A stretch of 64,000 nucleotides of DNA from Sclerotinia nivalis (GCA_029531795.1 JAPEIS010000004.1:1922001-1986000); one strand, 5' to 3'. Positions 49,026 to 60,404 are shown, counted from the first letter of the stretch. Notes: generated by a model from the sequence alone, not told the origin. A program made the numbers and translations.

Positions 49026-50554
49026 ATGATAAATTTACGGTGCCATCTCAGCGATCAAGGTGAAGCAGAATCTCCTTACGAATACTTAGATGGTGAATTA
49101 TTTCCAATCGAGACTCTTCCTTACAATTTAACCGATAAGTATCGTATCATCGCGAAGCTTAGATTTGGGGGATTTTCCACTGTATGGCTCGCCATCGGTA
49201 TCCACAAGGAGTAAGCACATTCTTTCAAACTTCCAGTTACCGTATGATTTTATACTGAGGAACGAAATTTATAGTAATCTGGGTCGTTGGTTTGCGATTA
49301 AAATTTGCAGGCCAACTCATGATGCTGGCGATAATAAACTAATGGGTGATATAACGAAGCTTGAGAAGAAGAGCCAGAAAATTATTCCATGTCTGGACAC
49401 CTTCAGAATTAAGTCCCGATATAATAATGATGATAACCATCTTTGCCTTGTTATGAAAGTATCAGGGCCAACTTTAGGAGAATATGTATCCAAAGAAAAG
49501 CCGTCACGTGACAAGAGAAGGCATCTCGCCATGAAATGCACAAAAATAATGATCGAAATGCATCAAAATTGTATTATTTTAGAAGGTTAGTTTTCCCAAT
49601 GAATCCAGTCCGAAATAGAGTTCTATTCTGCAAATGAGCCATGATAGATCTAATGAAAGACAGATCTGAGCTCCTCCAATCTCTTAATACGAGTTTCGTC
49701 ACACGATATTCAGAGACCCTCGGAAACTCAAATGCTAGAGAAAATCGGTAAATGCGAATCTCTGCCTATTCACACACAACATTCATCAATTAAACTCCCA
49801 AGGAATGTACCAAAACATATATATGCATCAAAATCTCTATGTTCCCTGATTGGAAAGGAACTGGAGGTTGATGTTATTGACGTCGTTCAATATTTCGACG
49901 CCCAAGGCCGCACCTCGGCATACGTCTCTCCAGAGGTATTACGAGAGAAACCATCCACCATTCAGTCTAATATCTGGGGTCTTGGATGTCTAGTAAGTAC
50001 TGTATATTCCTTCATCCATTGAATAACATCATGACAAGACATCAGATTTGCGAGATTATGACTTTAGGGGGACTTCCATTTGACGATCGGCATTTCGTGC
50101 CCAAAGTGCAAGATAAATACTTTGGTAAGCCGATCCCGTGAACATTACAGGCTACGTGTAATAACATTGTCACGATGAAGCCGAGGACGATGAAGGGAAG
50201 CTTCAATTTCTGTCCCAATTCTGTCTCGATGGTCGTGACCACGAATTCAGCCCTCTGAATACCGAACAAGCGGAAGACCTGGCGAGATTCCTACGGAAGA
50301 TTTTTGTCATGGACCCAGCTTTGCGTCCTACGGCTGAAACGATACTAGAATGCCTGAATGATCCCAACTTGAAAGGTAAGAAGCCATCTAACAATCAAAA
50401 ACATAGGAGTGACTCAACCATGTCATTTAGCATCAAGCCCGTAGGCAGTTCCGCATCCAAGGCTCAGAGTAAGCTGTGTTCGAGTGCGAAGGCACCTATA
50501 AGACTGCAACGATTAGGATATCTTTGGTGCGTCAGTTACGAGTACTGGAAATGA
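49026..50554 (+). CDS. SRPK-like protein kinase, possibly inactive
   Basis: Five exons, 49026-49210, 49275-49585, 49664-49992, 50046-50124 and 50181-50554, join in phase to about 425 residues. The N-terminus PYEYLDGELFPIETL and the glycine loop KLRFGGFSTVWLA are typical of SR-protein kinases. The lysine is kept in FAIKICRP. In the catalytic loop the usual H-G-D-L-S-S-S-N reads LEDLSSSN: Asp and Asn are kept and His is replaced by Leu. The DFG motif reads DVV (VIDVVQYF), so the metal-binding Asp stays but Phe and Gly are lost. SPEVLREKP and IWGLGCL cover the APE and DxWxxG regions, with Asp replaced by Asn. Family members phosphorylate Arg-Ser-rich proteins, but this copy may be a pseudokinase. 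The 3' end is uncertain: a further frame to about 50713 (TSTGNESESESER) could be a spliced Ser/Arg-rich tail. Confidence 0.72.
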
Positions 50555-52211
50555 AAGCGAGAGCGAGTCCGAACGCAGGAAGATGACAGACTCTTCAACT
50601 GCAATGATTTTACGCTCCGAAACTGAACACAATGAGCCCAGGAGATCTATAAAACTCATGAACACTCGTTCTAGAACACCGAGTTGTAAACCGGTGGTTC
50701 GCAGGAAACCGTGAGCTTTTCTTCGGGGTAACGGCAATAGAATGATGATTTGAGGGCACGTTTTAGACCAGCAAAATCGTTTATAGTTCTTCGGCGTAAT
50801 CACGCCTCATACAATATTATCATCATACATTACTTCCCCTTCTTTTCTATGAAAATTACACCTATCTCTCTTGCTGATTTGATCCTTAATTAACCTCAAC
50901 TCACAACCTTCCAATCCCACAGCAATCAGAGCGTCCTTTCACTCATTTATCACGCGAGCTATACGTGTATTTCCCGAGGTTTCGTAAATGAATTCGTGAT
51001 ATTATACACCTTTACTCCTTGAAGTTTCCTCCGCGATAGTTTAGGGTTTGAATGGATTTATCATTTCAATATATTTAAACAAATTTATTGTTTCATTTAG
51101 ATTCAATTTTCTAGATAAATACAATTAATCTTTAAAAAAAAAGATTTGGATCTTCCAAACGGATTCAGGAAATGGAAAGCTTCTAACTTTTCATTGTTGG
51201 ACTGCAGTCCGGACTATTGGATACCCTGTTTCGCTGGGAAGGAAAGGGAGAATTTCTGATTCTGGGGGGTTAAGAGGGTATTAATGGATTGGTATTTTGG
51301 AGGGAACGGCTGTAAAGACTGTGGGGAGTGGGCGGGTAATATGCCTCATTTATTTTATGGGTTTTCGTGCTAACAATGACTGTTGACATAGTGAGATAGA
51401 CAGTTTTCACTATCACTCTTGCTGCTGAACCAGCAGTTGGAACTATCCACACATAATGAAGGATATTATAGATGCCGCTATCAAGAATAGACTCCTCCCT
51501 TGTTACGAACATCTGATAGACCTTTCGAGTAGATGATTCGACAAGCCTGCAGTTTCAATTATGACGATCTGATGGGCCGCATGCAATTTTTCTCATCTCT
51601 TGCTTAATAAGTTGTGTCTAATACAATGAATAAGTACCAAAACTAAGTGTTTGTTATGCAGATTTGGGTGATGTTTCTTATTCTAATTGCAATTTTTTAA
51701 AAAAAAATTCTATTCCGGAAAGCATTCCAGAAGAGAGTGTAGAGTTGAGAAACCGATGGCAGCTGAGCGTACTGTTTAAATTATGTTGCGATGTCTTATA
51801 GTGAGATGGAGAGTTAGACGAGGATGTGGAGAAGTCGTTATGAAACAAGGCGGTTGTAATTGGAAAATTGAAAAGTTTGTCTCCTCTTCCCTAGTCTCAC
51901 ACAAACTACGTATGTGGCTGTGAAGCTTTCACGAAGCCAAAAGCTAGCATTTGATTTTCTGTCAAATGCCGGATGTGTCGGTAAAGAACACAATGTCTAT
52001 GAGTGAGCGAGCACTCTCAGTAAATTTTCCGCTGTATACGTGCTAATGAATGTGTTTGGAGCTCGTTCTCCCAAATTTCGCGTACCTGCGCGGCTTAACG
52101 CTTGACACATAACTGGAAACATTAGAATTGATTCAACAGACAATTCCCCATGAATGTCCTGGCTGGCCCCAGAAATATTCCATCCCACGAATCGTTCTCT
52201 CCATCTCCAAA
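50555..52211. other. Spacer without a supported gene
   Basis: Apart from the possible tail of the kinase up to 50713, frames are short and random. A 12-base palindrome GGACTGCAGTCC lies near 51202, followed by CGGACTATTGGATACCCTGT. A related sequence, CCGGACTATCGACTACCCTGT, occurs in the first intron of the NACHT-ankyrin gene near 15107. Confidence 0.5.
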
Positions 52212-52733
52212 TTACTTTGCTCCCTCCAACGCTCCAAAGATACTCGCCAAGCTCGAATTGGAAGCCACTCCCGGTGGCAAGTTCGCATTCGCATTCGCAT
52301 TACCTGTGCCCTTTGGTTTATTTCCCCTGGTCCCAGTAGCTTTTGCTTTGCCTGTACTATTTCCACCGGATGCACCATTGAGTGCTCCGATTAGCGCGGC
52401 CAGACCATCCGTTCCATTTTTGTTGCCACCATTTCCAGTCTGCGCTCCAGCGGCTTGTTGTGGTTGGCTGTTGGTACCTCCTGCGACGTTTATGCCGCTT
52501 TCACCACCGACACTCATGGATCCATCTGGTTTCTTGGTTATACCGGCATCACCACCTAGATTGGTGGATCCATCGGCTCCGACTTGATGGGCTGTCAGCA
52601 TCGTGTCGTATACCTTATGAGTGGAGACAGTAGACTTACCGGTGATGCCAGCGGATTCCCGTTGCACAGCTGGGCTGGGGAGCGAATGGATGCTAGTAAT
52701 CAAGAGAGATAGGAAGATAGTAGATAACTTCAT
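52212..52733 (-). CDS. Small secreted Gly/Asn/Ala-rich protein
   Basis: This is one exon of 173 residues. The first 18 residues (MKLSTIFLSLLITSIHSL) form a signal peptide, with likely cleavage after about residue 18-20. The mature part has no cysteine. It contains GADGSTNLGGDAGI and GSMSVGGESGIN repeats and a long low-complexity stretch rich in Gly, Asn, Ala and Thr, including GNANANANLPP. It ends in SSLASIFGALEGAK, an amphipathic helix that resembles the internal LAALIGALNGASGG. No membrane anchor or GPI signal is seen. Its job is unknown. It could be a wall-associated or extracellular matrix protein or an effector-type protein, but nothing in the sequence decides this. Long overlapping frames on the plus strand are composition artefacts. 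Confidence 0.75.
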   Translation of the reverse strand: MKLSTIFLSLLITSIHSLPSPAVQRESAGITGKSTVSTHKVYDTMLTAHQVGADGSTNLGGDAGITKKPDGSMSVGGESGINVAGGTNSQPQQAAGAQTGNGGNKNGTDGLAALIGALNGASGGNSTGKAKATGTRGNKPKGTGNANANANLPPGVASNSSLASIFGALEGAK

Positions 52734-53943
52734 AATTGAGAATTATAATGATGAATATATAAGAATACCAAGAAAAGAACGTTAACCAAGTCAATTGGCG
52801 TAAATGTTTCTAAAAGTCTATTAAGTGAAAGTAACGATAGGAATTAAAATGAGCCAGTCATCCACAAAGTTAACGAAGAAAAAGAAAGATAATCAAGAAT
52901 TACCCAAGAAAGAGCCTGGGAAGAGCCACATTGATAATATATCGAACCCCAATTCTAAAAACAAGCCATTGATATTCCAAGCCATTATTCTCCGGCTCAA
53001 GAATTTCCCGATCTAGAGTTCCATCGTAACTCGCAAAAGAATCTCAACTCTACCACTTGGCAGATGCAGAATCGTTTGACAAGACTTTAGAACATTTACT
53101 GATTGATTCGCAGGTGAGATTTTGGGTTTGGTGGCTTGCCAAGATGTGTTCCAAACATGAAGTTGTTGTCGATAAGGTTCAGCCAAGATCTGGAGAGCAC
53201 GTGATTTCATGCGATAAAAATCGGGATTTGTCAACTTTTCATGTTGATAGTATGGTTTCAGATATATGACGCATGGGTTGCATCCATAGAGCCTGAAACT
53301 CGTAGGTATAGTATAGATGACTAAAGGGGGGGCCGCTAAGCGGCCCTCCTCTTTTTAATTTCCCCATGGGATTTGACCCCTCACCCGCCAGATTCCGGGT
53401 TATTCATTATCAATCAAACTCAACCTGATATCAATCAATGGTAATGAATTGATCTAAATCAACTACAGCAACTGTAATAGCCATTTATCAGTTTGCTCAA
53501 ACATAAATTTGGATCATGTGAAATTTGCCTGGCAGAATCAGTTATCGGTGGGCGGCGCCCTGAAACCCTTCGACTGTACTATTTATAGTACTTCGACTAA
53601 GATAGTCCTAGTTTCAGGCATACTAAAACATCACGAACAACGATATGGTCAGCCTTCATCCTTGATTGTACTTAATATGTACCTTTTTATTGTTACTGGC
53701 ATATATGAATTGAACTGCATGTTTCTATGTTGCTTAAATGGGACAGCCACAAAAGCGGTCGAGATCATGGAGTGTTCCTTACTTCGTTACTTTGTATCAT
53801 TGCAACTCAAAGGATCAGAAGATATGTACATATTAATTTCTCTAACTAAGGTGATATACAAGAAGTGGATCTTTTCAACGCCAATACAATCGGTCTATCG
53901 AACTCATAGCAAGTATCTTCCTGTATGAGCTGCTCTCTCCCAT
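52734..53943. other. Spacer with a GC-rich hairpin
   Basis: A 139-codon plus-strand frame at 53509-53928 has no domain and is judged non-coding. The main structures are the hairpin at 53326-53350 and the inverted repeat pair at about 53291 and 53606. Confidence 0.5.
53326..53350. repeat. GC-rich hairpin
   Basis: The arms GGGCCGC and GCGGCCC flank a TAA loop, with up to four more pairs outside if G-T pairs are allowed. A CTCCTCTTTTT run follows directly. In an otherwise AT-rich spacer this stands out. It may be the centre of a small inverted-repeat element, because GCCTGAAACT lies to the left at about 53291 and its reverse complement AGTTTCAGGC to the right at about 53609. Confidence 0.7.
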
Positions 53944-56089
53944 CTAGAAACCCAACTTGCTGATAATTCTAGAAGACGCAAGTTCGGCGATGGACTCGTA
54001 GAGGAAAGCTGGGTTTGAAGTGGTTGGTGCTGGGCTAAGGGAACCATCGATGACGTAGAGGTTCTGGGTGCCTAGGACAAGAGTGTTAACATCGACGCAA
54101 AGGCCGAGACTGCAAGAACCACCCCAGTCTAAAAGATGTCAGTACAAGAAAACTTCAAACATAAAATATAGGAATAGAAGGAAGAATAATGCTTACGGTT
54201 GTTGCCGACTTTGCCGGTCTGGTTGACAAATGAGGTATAGAAGGACAAGTCGTGAGTGCCAGCTGGACTTGTGACGTTCAAACCAGGATATGCGTTGGCG
54301 CCATCGACGAATTTCTTCAAAGCGGTTGCGTAGAGCTCGATGTCCAAAGGATTGGTCAACCATGGGCCGACACCATCAGCAAATACCAAATTACCATTCT
54401 CGCCAAGTGCTACACGGCCACGGCTGAGAAGACCTTCATTCAGGTTAAATTGGCAGGTGAAGCTACCATTTACAGCTGTTGGTCTTGAGCAGATAGTTTG
54501 GGCGGTCATGGATTTGGTAGCGTCGTTGGGGTATGGCACGTTGATCCAACCAGTGAGCTCACGGCCGTTGGCTGCGAGAGGACCAGTGCGACGATAGTAG
54601 AGATCATCGGCATCGGCCTTGTTGACGTTGGTTCCGGCGAGAACGCCAGACAGGCTGTAGAAAGGAAGTTCAGAGCTGTTGCTGTACTGGAAAGTGATAC
54701 TCAGTTGTGGATTATCGTGGACTTTAACATTGGGGGTTAGTAATTGCCCATTCAAAAAAGACTGCTGGAGGAAAGTGGATCGAAGCCTTTTGAGCAAGGG
54801 AAAAGAGCGGATTGTACTCACGGTTGGCACCAACACCATTGTTGATAATCCAATCCTTCTTCTTATACTGAGTGAAGTTGATGTTGGCGGCAGTTGTCAA
54901 TTCAGAAACGGGTCCGATACCAGATGCGAACAAGATAGATGGGGTGTTCCAGGCACCAGCAGAAAGGACAACGTTTTTGGCCGTGATGACTGTACCGTTG
55001 ACTTCGACACCGGTAATTTTTGAACCAGTTCGAATGACACTGGTCACTGGGCTGTTCATCTTGAGGGTGAAGTTGGGAAGTTTCTTAGCATCCTGTAGAT
55101 AACCAAGAAGAGGTCCTCCTCTTTGGCCTCCGACAGCAGCGAAGACATCACGACCATAGGTGTTGTACTTCTCATCGACATCTGTTGTGGTATTAACCTC
55201 GGTGACTCCAATGGATTCGAACACTGAACCCATCAGATCATATACTTGGTCGTAGTAGTGCTATGATCATATTAGCATGTCTGCTCAACTTTGACTTAAC
55301 ATGAGGCATGGCATACCTTCTTGTCGACCGACCAGGTGGGAGTAAAGGGAATACGATCTGCGACTCTCTGAATAGCCTGTTGGAAATCATCCCCTGTCCA
55401 TCCCGTGAAGTTCTGGAATGTGTTGTCAAGGTATTTCCTTGGAGGCCACCATTGCTGTGCAGCATTGACACTTGTTCCACCTCCGAGCATACATGGTGCC
55501 AGACTAGCGACATTGCTGCAGTAATAACTACTGGCAATTGGATCGGTACCTGGATAGTTGACTAGATAGTACATCATAGTATCATGTCGAGTCAAGTTGT
55601 TGCCTGGGTATGCCTTGGCAGCCCAGTCTGGGATCTCCCTGTTCCCGTCAACGTACAACATTGGTCCACCATGCTCAAGGAGAAGGGTCTTCATTCCAGC
55701 CTCAGCGAATTTGGCCGATGCAACTGCAAGATGAGTAATTAGTAACTGTCGGACAAGGAAAGATCTTGAAGGCAAAGGTAGAACAAAAAGTCATGTGGAA
55801 ATCAAAAAGATTCACAAAACAGTGGCAAAGGAATTAATGAAATGATCAAGCTTACCCAGACCACCAGCACCACCACCAACTACAATGATATCACTGTCAA
55901 GTATCAGCTATGACCTCCAAGGTAAATTTTTCATCTCTTCTTCAAGGAAACATTCGGGTGAATGATGGATTCAACGCACTATTGTGATGTTGCTGTATGA
56001 GACGAACGGGCATCAGTGGTAGGGACTGCTTCGGCAGTCAAAGAAAGAGAGGCGAGCAGCAAAAGCTGTGTCTTTGAGAGGTTCAACAT
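53944..56089 (-). CDS. Secreted GMC oxidoreductase (cellobiose-dehydrogenase-like flavodomain)
   Basis: Six minus-strand exons, 55980-56089, 55856-55893, 55317-55723, 54822-55260, 54197-54721 and 53944-54128, join in phase to 567 residues. A signal peptide (LLLLASLSLTAEAVP) is followed by the dinucleotide-binding motif YDIIVVGGGAGGL and the FAD-contact region LEHGGPMLYVDG. Further GMC marks are GGGTSVNAAQQWW, GAWNTPSILFASGIGP and GVGANLHDNP. The catalytic pair is visible: His in NNHWGGSC (restored only when the last intron is removed) and Asn in PTTSNPAF. The H/N pair and the HWGGS context resemble the flavin domain of cellobiose dehydrogenase, but there is no cytochrome or cellulose-binding domain. 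It should oxidise a sugar or alcohol outside the cell and may feed peroxide or electrons to wall-degrading enzymes. The exact substrate is unknown. Several N-glycosylation sites (NFT, NVT, NGS) are present. Confidence 0.9.
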
Positions 56090-57665
56090 CTTGATTGAGG
56101 AAAGAGTGATTGAAGATGATGTTGTTGTCGAAATGTAAAATCGCAAGAACTCAATCTTCTTATATATCAATCAGGGACTTCCATCCCACTATTGCTTTCA
56201 TAATCATGCATAGACCCTCGTGGAGACAACGATATTTCTAATCGGAGTTTATCAGAATCAAACTCTTAATTTGCTTAATCAATTCTATGGCATTGTCGGG
56301 GCCATGTGCTTCGGCGCCATTGCGGAAGCATAGCTTGTTGAAGAATACGAATTCGTCGGATTGGCCCTTGGCGGTACGGAGCGCCCACCATAAAGGGATG
56401 CCACTAGCTATCCCGTAGAATGAAAAAATGGGCTTCAAAAGTGGCTTATGCAAAATACCCCTGAGTGATAAAGCTTGATTGATTGAAAGGGCTCAAAATC
56501 GCATTTAGAAACATCCCTTTTTTGAAGAACAATTTTGAAATAGCTTGAGTACATTTTGATTTTGTAAAGAGGTTGTAATATCAGAAAATAGTATACACTA
56601 TAATCTCAATTTGAACATCACAATAATATTCATTAAATTTGTAATTATAAAATCATAATGAATACCAGGCATTCAAAGTCTAGAGGATTCCCGTAATCTG
56701 ATTGATTGATAAGATCTAATTAAGCGATGGCGCCCATTTCAGCATTCTGTGCATCTCCACTGCAGCATACTGCAAGTGTGATTGTGATTAGTCGAACCAT
56801 TCGAGATTAAGCCCTATTAATTAGTGCTTGAATCCCGGTACTTTAACGTTTAAATAACTACTCTGTATAAATTTAGTACCTGGAATCGGCGTAATTCCAT
56901 CCGATCAGCATCGAAAATAGTCTAAATTCGATATATTCTAAACTATTAAGGGCTATTTGGTTCTAATTTAAACAAACTGAACTCAAATTGAAAGTTTCTA
57001 GAGACTATGATAGCATTAGCACCTACCCTAGAAGTCTCTCTTAGACCCATCCCCTAGAATTCCAGAAATGCCCGCACTTGCTTAACAGATCAATCAGATT
57101 GCTAGGGATGTCTCATTTAAAAAGGGAACTTTAACAACGCTTTAAAAGGTTATTTCGATCGATCAAGCCTTATCATTCAAGGCATATTACATAGACCCAT
57201 CAACACAAGCATTTTTGACATTCTAGGGGAAAATCACATCATGAAATAGTAAAGTTAATCCACCAATAGAATTTTGTAGAGTCTATGGATATCTGCTCTA
57301 TTAAGCAAGTCGATAAAGAAAGCTAGGGGCACGTACCTCAAGATGGTAAACTACAAGATGAATAACCCGGGTCCTCTAGCATCGGAGCTGCACACTGTCT
57401 CGCAGCACGAGTACTGGGTTGCCCAAAAGTTAGAAACATCCGACGCTAAGGGAGCTACGGAGTAAGTTATTCCTCCCCTGGTTCATCATCTAAAGGTGCA
57501 TGCATGGAGTTTTTCGGAATTTTATACTTCCTCGCCGTGCGGGTACCGGTATTCTTCACGTTAACTCCGTGTGTAACCTTATCTGAAGCATGGAGCAACA
57601 AGATCAATATCGTTCCACGACCTCAGCATACGGGATCTACCAATCACATACGGCCGGGAGATCAA

Positions 57666-57713
57666 CATCTACCGTAGGAACCACCTACCGTTAGAATCAT
57701 CTACCGTGGGAAG
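57666..57713. repeat. Degenerate 16-base tandem repeat, three copies
   Basis: Three 16-base units share the core C(A)YCTACCGTNRGAAN: CATCTACCGTAGGAAC, CACCTACCGTTAGAAT and CATCTACCGTGGGAAG. Two or three mismatches between units indicate an older tandem array. Confidence 0.8.
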
Positions 57714-58341
57714 CCGGTTGTAACGGTGCGCTGCACAATGGCATGTTTATCTAATTAAACCTTATCATTACCCCTGACTTCAACCTTAAACTTACCACCA
57801 CATTGACGTTTAGAAGCGCCTTGGAACAACAAATTCTTGATTATGTAGTCTGACAAAGGATTTGTCACCTTACTTTGGTATCCATTATGTGCAGAACTTG
57901 CTAGTCCTTGTTCTTCCATACTCGCTACGTTTTTGACATGTGATAGACAAAACTGTCATCTCAATATCAACGCTAATTTGCTCCTGAACATTGCGTTCTT
58001 CAGCATGAGGGACTAAAAAGAATCTATGGAACCCCCCAAAATGCACCGGTGAGTTTGCATGATATGGACCCTGAGTGCTGGTGCTGTGTGGAGACATTCA
58101 GGAGAAAAAAAAAAGTGCACCGAATCTTCGCCGAGTTTTAAATGTGGATTTCGAAAAACTTAACAGTGCCGGCAGTGCATGTGCTAATCTAGCCGTCGAA
58201 GAAGGTTAAAAAGTTCAAATGTCTCTGAATGTAGTTGTTGAGCCCATCTAACCTTGCACGAGTAGTACTCGTCATCCTAATCTCCAAGCAAATCAATTTC
58301 AAATGACCCGAAACATTCTTTCGGCGACTTGGATACCGGTA

Positions 58342-58559
58342 CTGTTAAAACTCGGTGAACTGAGGTGGGCTGTCAAATATATAGAATACATTTTTGGGGT
58401 ATGAATTGTTGGTATGATCTAGTAGAGTAAGGTTCTAATAAAACTGGAGCAGAATTGAAGCAGAATTTGAAGTGAGGTGGATATCCTTATGGGTAAGGTA
58501 GGTTCCCAATTATTGATATATATAGCGTCCACGTACCTCAGTTCACCGAGTTTTGACAG
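58342..58559. mobile_element. MITE-like element with TA target duplication (Tc1/mariner type)
   Basis: The left end starts CTGTTAAAACTCGGTGAACT and the right end is its reverse complement, ending AGTTCACCGAGTTTTGACAG. Over the outer 25 bases the arms differ at one position, then diverge. Both ends are flanked by TA (58340-58341 and 58560-58561), the duplication made by Tc1/mariner transposases. The 218-base interior is AT-rich and has no coding frame, so the element is non-autonomous and would need a transposase from elsewhere in the genome. Confidence 0.8.
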
Positions 58560-58829
58560 TATCAGACGAGTGCGGCATATCGGTTGATATAAATGCGACG
58601 AAAATGTTCAAATGAATGATATGTGCTATTATTACTGCCTCGGTCCTACTCTGAAACCTCCCGCCCTCCCGCATTCCCCCCACACCCGATCCTCGAGTAA
58701 AAAAGCTTGAAGTTCTTCATGCCTAGCAAGTCCTGAGGAATAACACCAAGCAGCGGCCTCAATGGAACAGTCTGCAAATCTCAACTCCAATTACCCAAAT
58801 GCTATTGTAAACTGGAATCATGGATGACT

Positions 58830-59822
58830 CTACTGATACACTCTACAGCCCGATTTATGTTTTGGTTCGTCGTGCTGCCATGGAACCAAACAGTAATAGC
58901 AAAATTCATATCCACATTTACCCTTCCCTAAAGCTGCGAAAAAGTTAGACTGCGCTGTCCATACATACTGACGAGACATGAATTCCGACTTACCATTACG
59001 GCTCAAACATTTCATATGCGAACATCCCCCGTTCTTCTCAATAGGCGCACGGCACCTTGGACAAGCCACCGTTGTCTTCTGCACTTTCTCGAGAGATTTT
59101 TTCTCTTCTGCCCATTGTTCCCTTCCTGAATCGTCGAACTCGGCGCAGGTTAGACCGTCACGCCATGGAAGTTGGTGATGTACACAAGTTGAAGCCTTAC
59201 AGCTTACACAGACCATTCTTGCGTTACCACCTTGGTGAATTTGGCCAGATCCACATTTTGAGGCTAGACACCAGTTAAAGTCTGCTTGTGATCGCGAATA
59301 ATGTTGCAGGGCAAGGTCGCAATATCTGGGGATTTTATTAGCATCTCCTCGAGTAACTGGAAAGACAAAGTAGGCTGTCTTACTTTGTAAACATTGCTTT
59401 TGTGCAGTGGAGTTGTATGAACCACAATTCCAAATCCTGCGAGCAGATTGGACATTTGAGAATATGTTTTCCTTCGCTCATGAGGATTCTCATACTCCGT
59501 CGCAGACAAGGCAAGCATACGTCCGTGAAGTGATCACATTCTGCCGTTGTTCTTCCGGAGGTATTGTTTTCCAGAGGCTCTTTCTTGATGGATTCCAAAC
59601 ATACTTTGCACTTCCGGTATGGCCTTCGGCCACTTCTCGGCGTTTTTGTGCGTTCAGTAGGTCTTCTCCAATATTCTGAGGGAACCTCTGAGGGAGCCTC
59701 TGAGAAATAATCATCAAGAATACAAATAATAACTAAGATTGTGGCAGGTAAATCATCAGTCCTGTCAGAAAAACCACAACCCACTCAATAGCTCCACTCA
59801 TATCTTCGAAATCTAAGTTCAT
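58830..59822 (-). CDS. RBR-type (RING-IBR-RING) E3 ubiquitin ligase
   Basis: Minus-strand exons ending at 59384, at 59325-58994 and at 58927-58830 join in phase. The intron at 59326-59383 restores FTKYCDLALQHYSRSQADFNWC, which would otherwise look frameshifted. RING1 is in CKVCLESI, CDHFTDVCLPC and CPICSQDLE. The IBR is in WCLASKCGSGQIHQGG, VCVSCKAS, TCVHHQLPW and CAEFD. RING2 is in CPRCRAPIEKNGGCSHMKC and CGYEFCYYC, and the Cys in GGCSHM is the expected acceptor for ubiquitin thioester. RBR ligases take ubiquitin from an E2 onto this cysteine before passing it to a substrate. The N-terminus is uncertain: the ATG at 59822 needs one more short intron before SEAPSEVP, and the ligase has little sequence before RING1. 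The substrate is unknown. Confidence 0.8.
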
Positions 59823-60404
59823 TTTGTGATTATTGCCTTAGTAGAAAGTTTTTATTGTTTTTTTCTTTCTTTTTTTGAATAGAAGGAGTATGACTTAAAT
59901 ACCCAAGCTTAAAGAGCTTATACGATCTAGTGATTCAGGAGTGAATATATGAATATATTAGAATTAGCATTTTGGGGGATGAAAATCTGTGGTGAATATT
60001 TTGGAGTGAATATTTTGGAGTGAATATCCAAACGATTTTAAGACGAATACACTGGGATGAACATTTTGAACAGCTTATCCTTCAAATATCATTCAAAGTG
60101 TTCGAGAAGGACAGAGAAAATCCATTGACTTCTGCCTAGAGGGGCAGGCATAATGAACCAGAAGAATAAAGAGAGTTGGCACTTGATGAAGACACATACT
60201 GCGAGAAGAAACCAATTATTGAGCTTAGCTGTACCGTTTCAACAGAAAACACTTTGATTACGTATCAACAGAAAGACATTTAGAACCCATCTAATTGTAC
60301 ATTGCTTGGTCTGAAACGCCAAATCATGATAGCCGATCTCATTTTGAGCATTACCAATTCCACAATATGCTTTGGAAAATACTCCGAATTTCCTCATCAT
60401 AACC
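59823..60404. other. Spacer: RBR promoter and WDR59 3' flank
   Basis: This AT-rich stretch carries the promoter of the RBR ligase and the end of the WDR59 gene, both on the minus strand. A short direct repeat GAATATTTTGGAGT occurs twice near 59993-60022. No open frame is notable. Confidence 0.6.

Larger units (their letters stand above)
56090..58829. other. 2.7-kb AT-rich spacer with a MITE and short tandem repeats
   Basis: No gene is supported. A minus-strand frame at 56238-56453 is short and without a domain. The stretch holds a 16-base tandem repeat (57666-57713) and a MITE-like element (58342-58559), both listed separately. Confidence 0.55.

Noticed and set aside
49588..49760. A frameshift inside the SRPK-like kinase
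   Set aside because: Using the donor after 49585 and the acceptor before 49664 keeps a single frame through LEDLSSSNLLIRVSSH, so no frameshift is needed.
52150..52633. Plus-strand frames opposite the small secreted protein
   Set aside because: They are shadows of the low-complexity minus-strand gene, which has a clear signal peptide.
53509..53928. 139-codon plus-strand frame next to the GMC gene
   Set aside because: No domain. It overlaps the inverted-repeat structure and lies tail to tail with the oxidoreductase.
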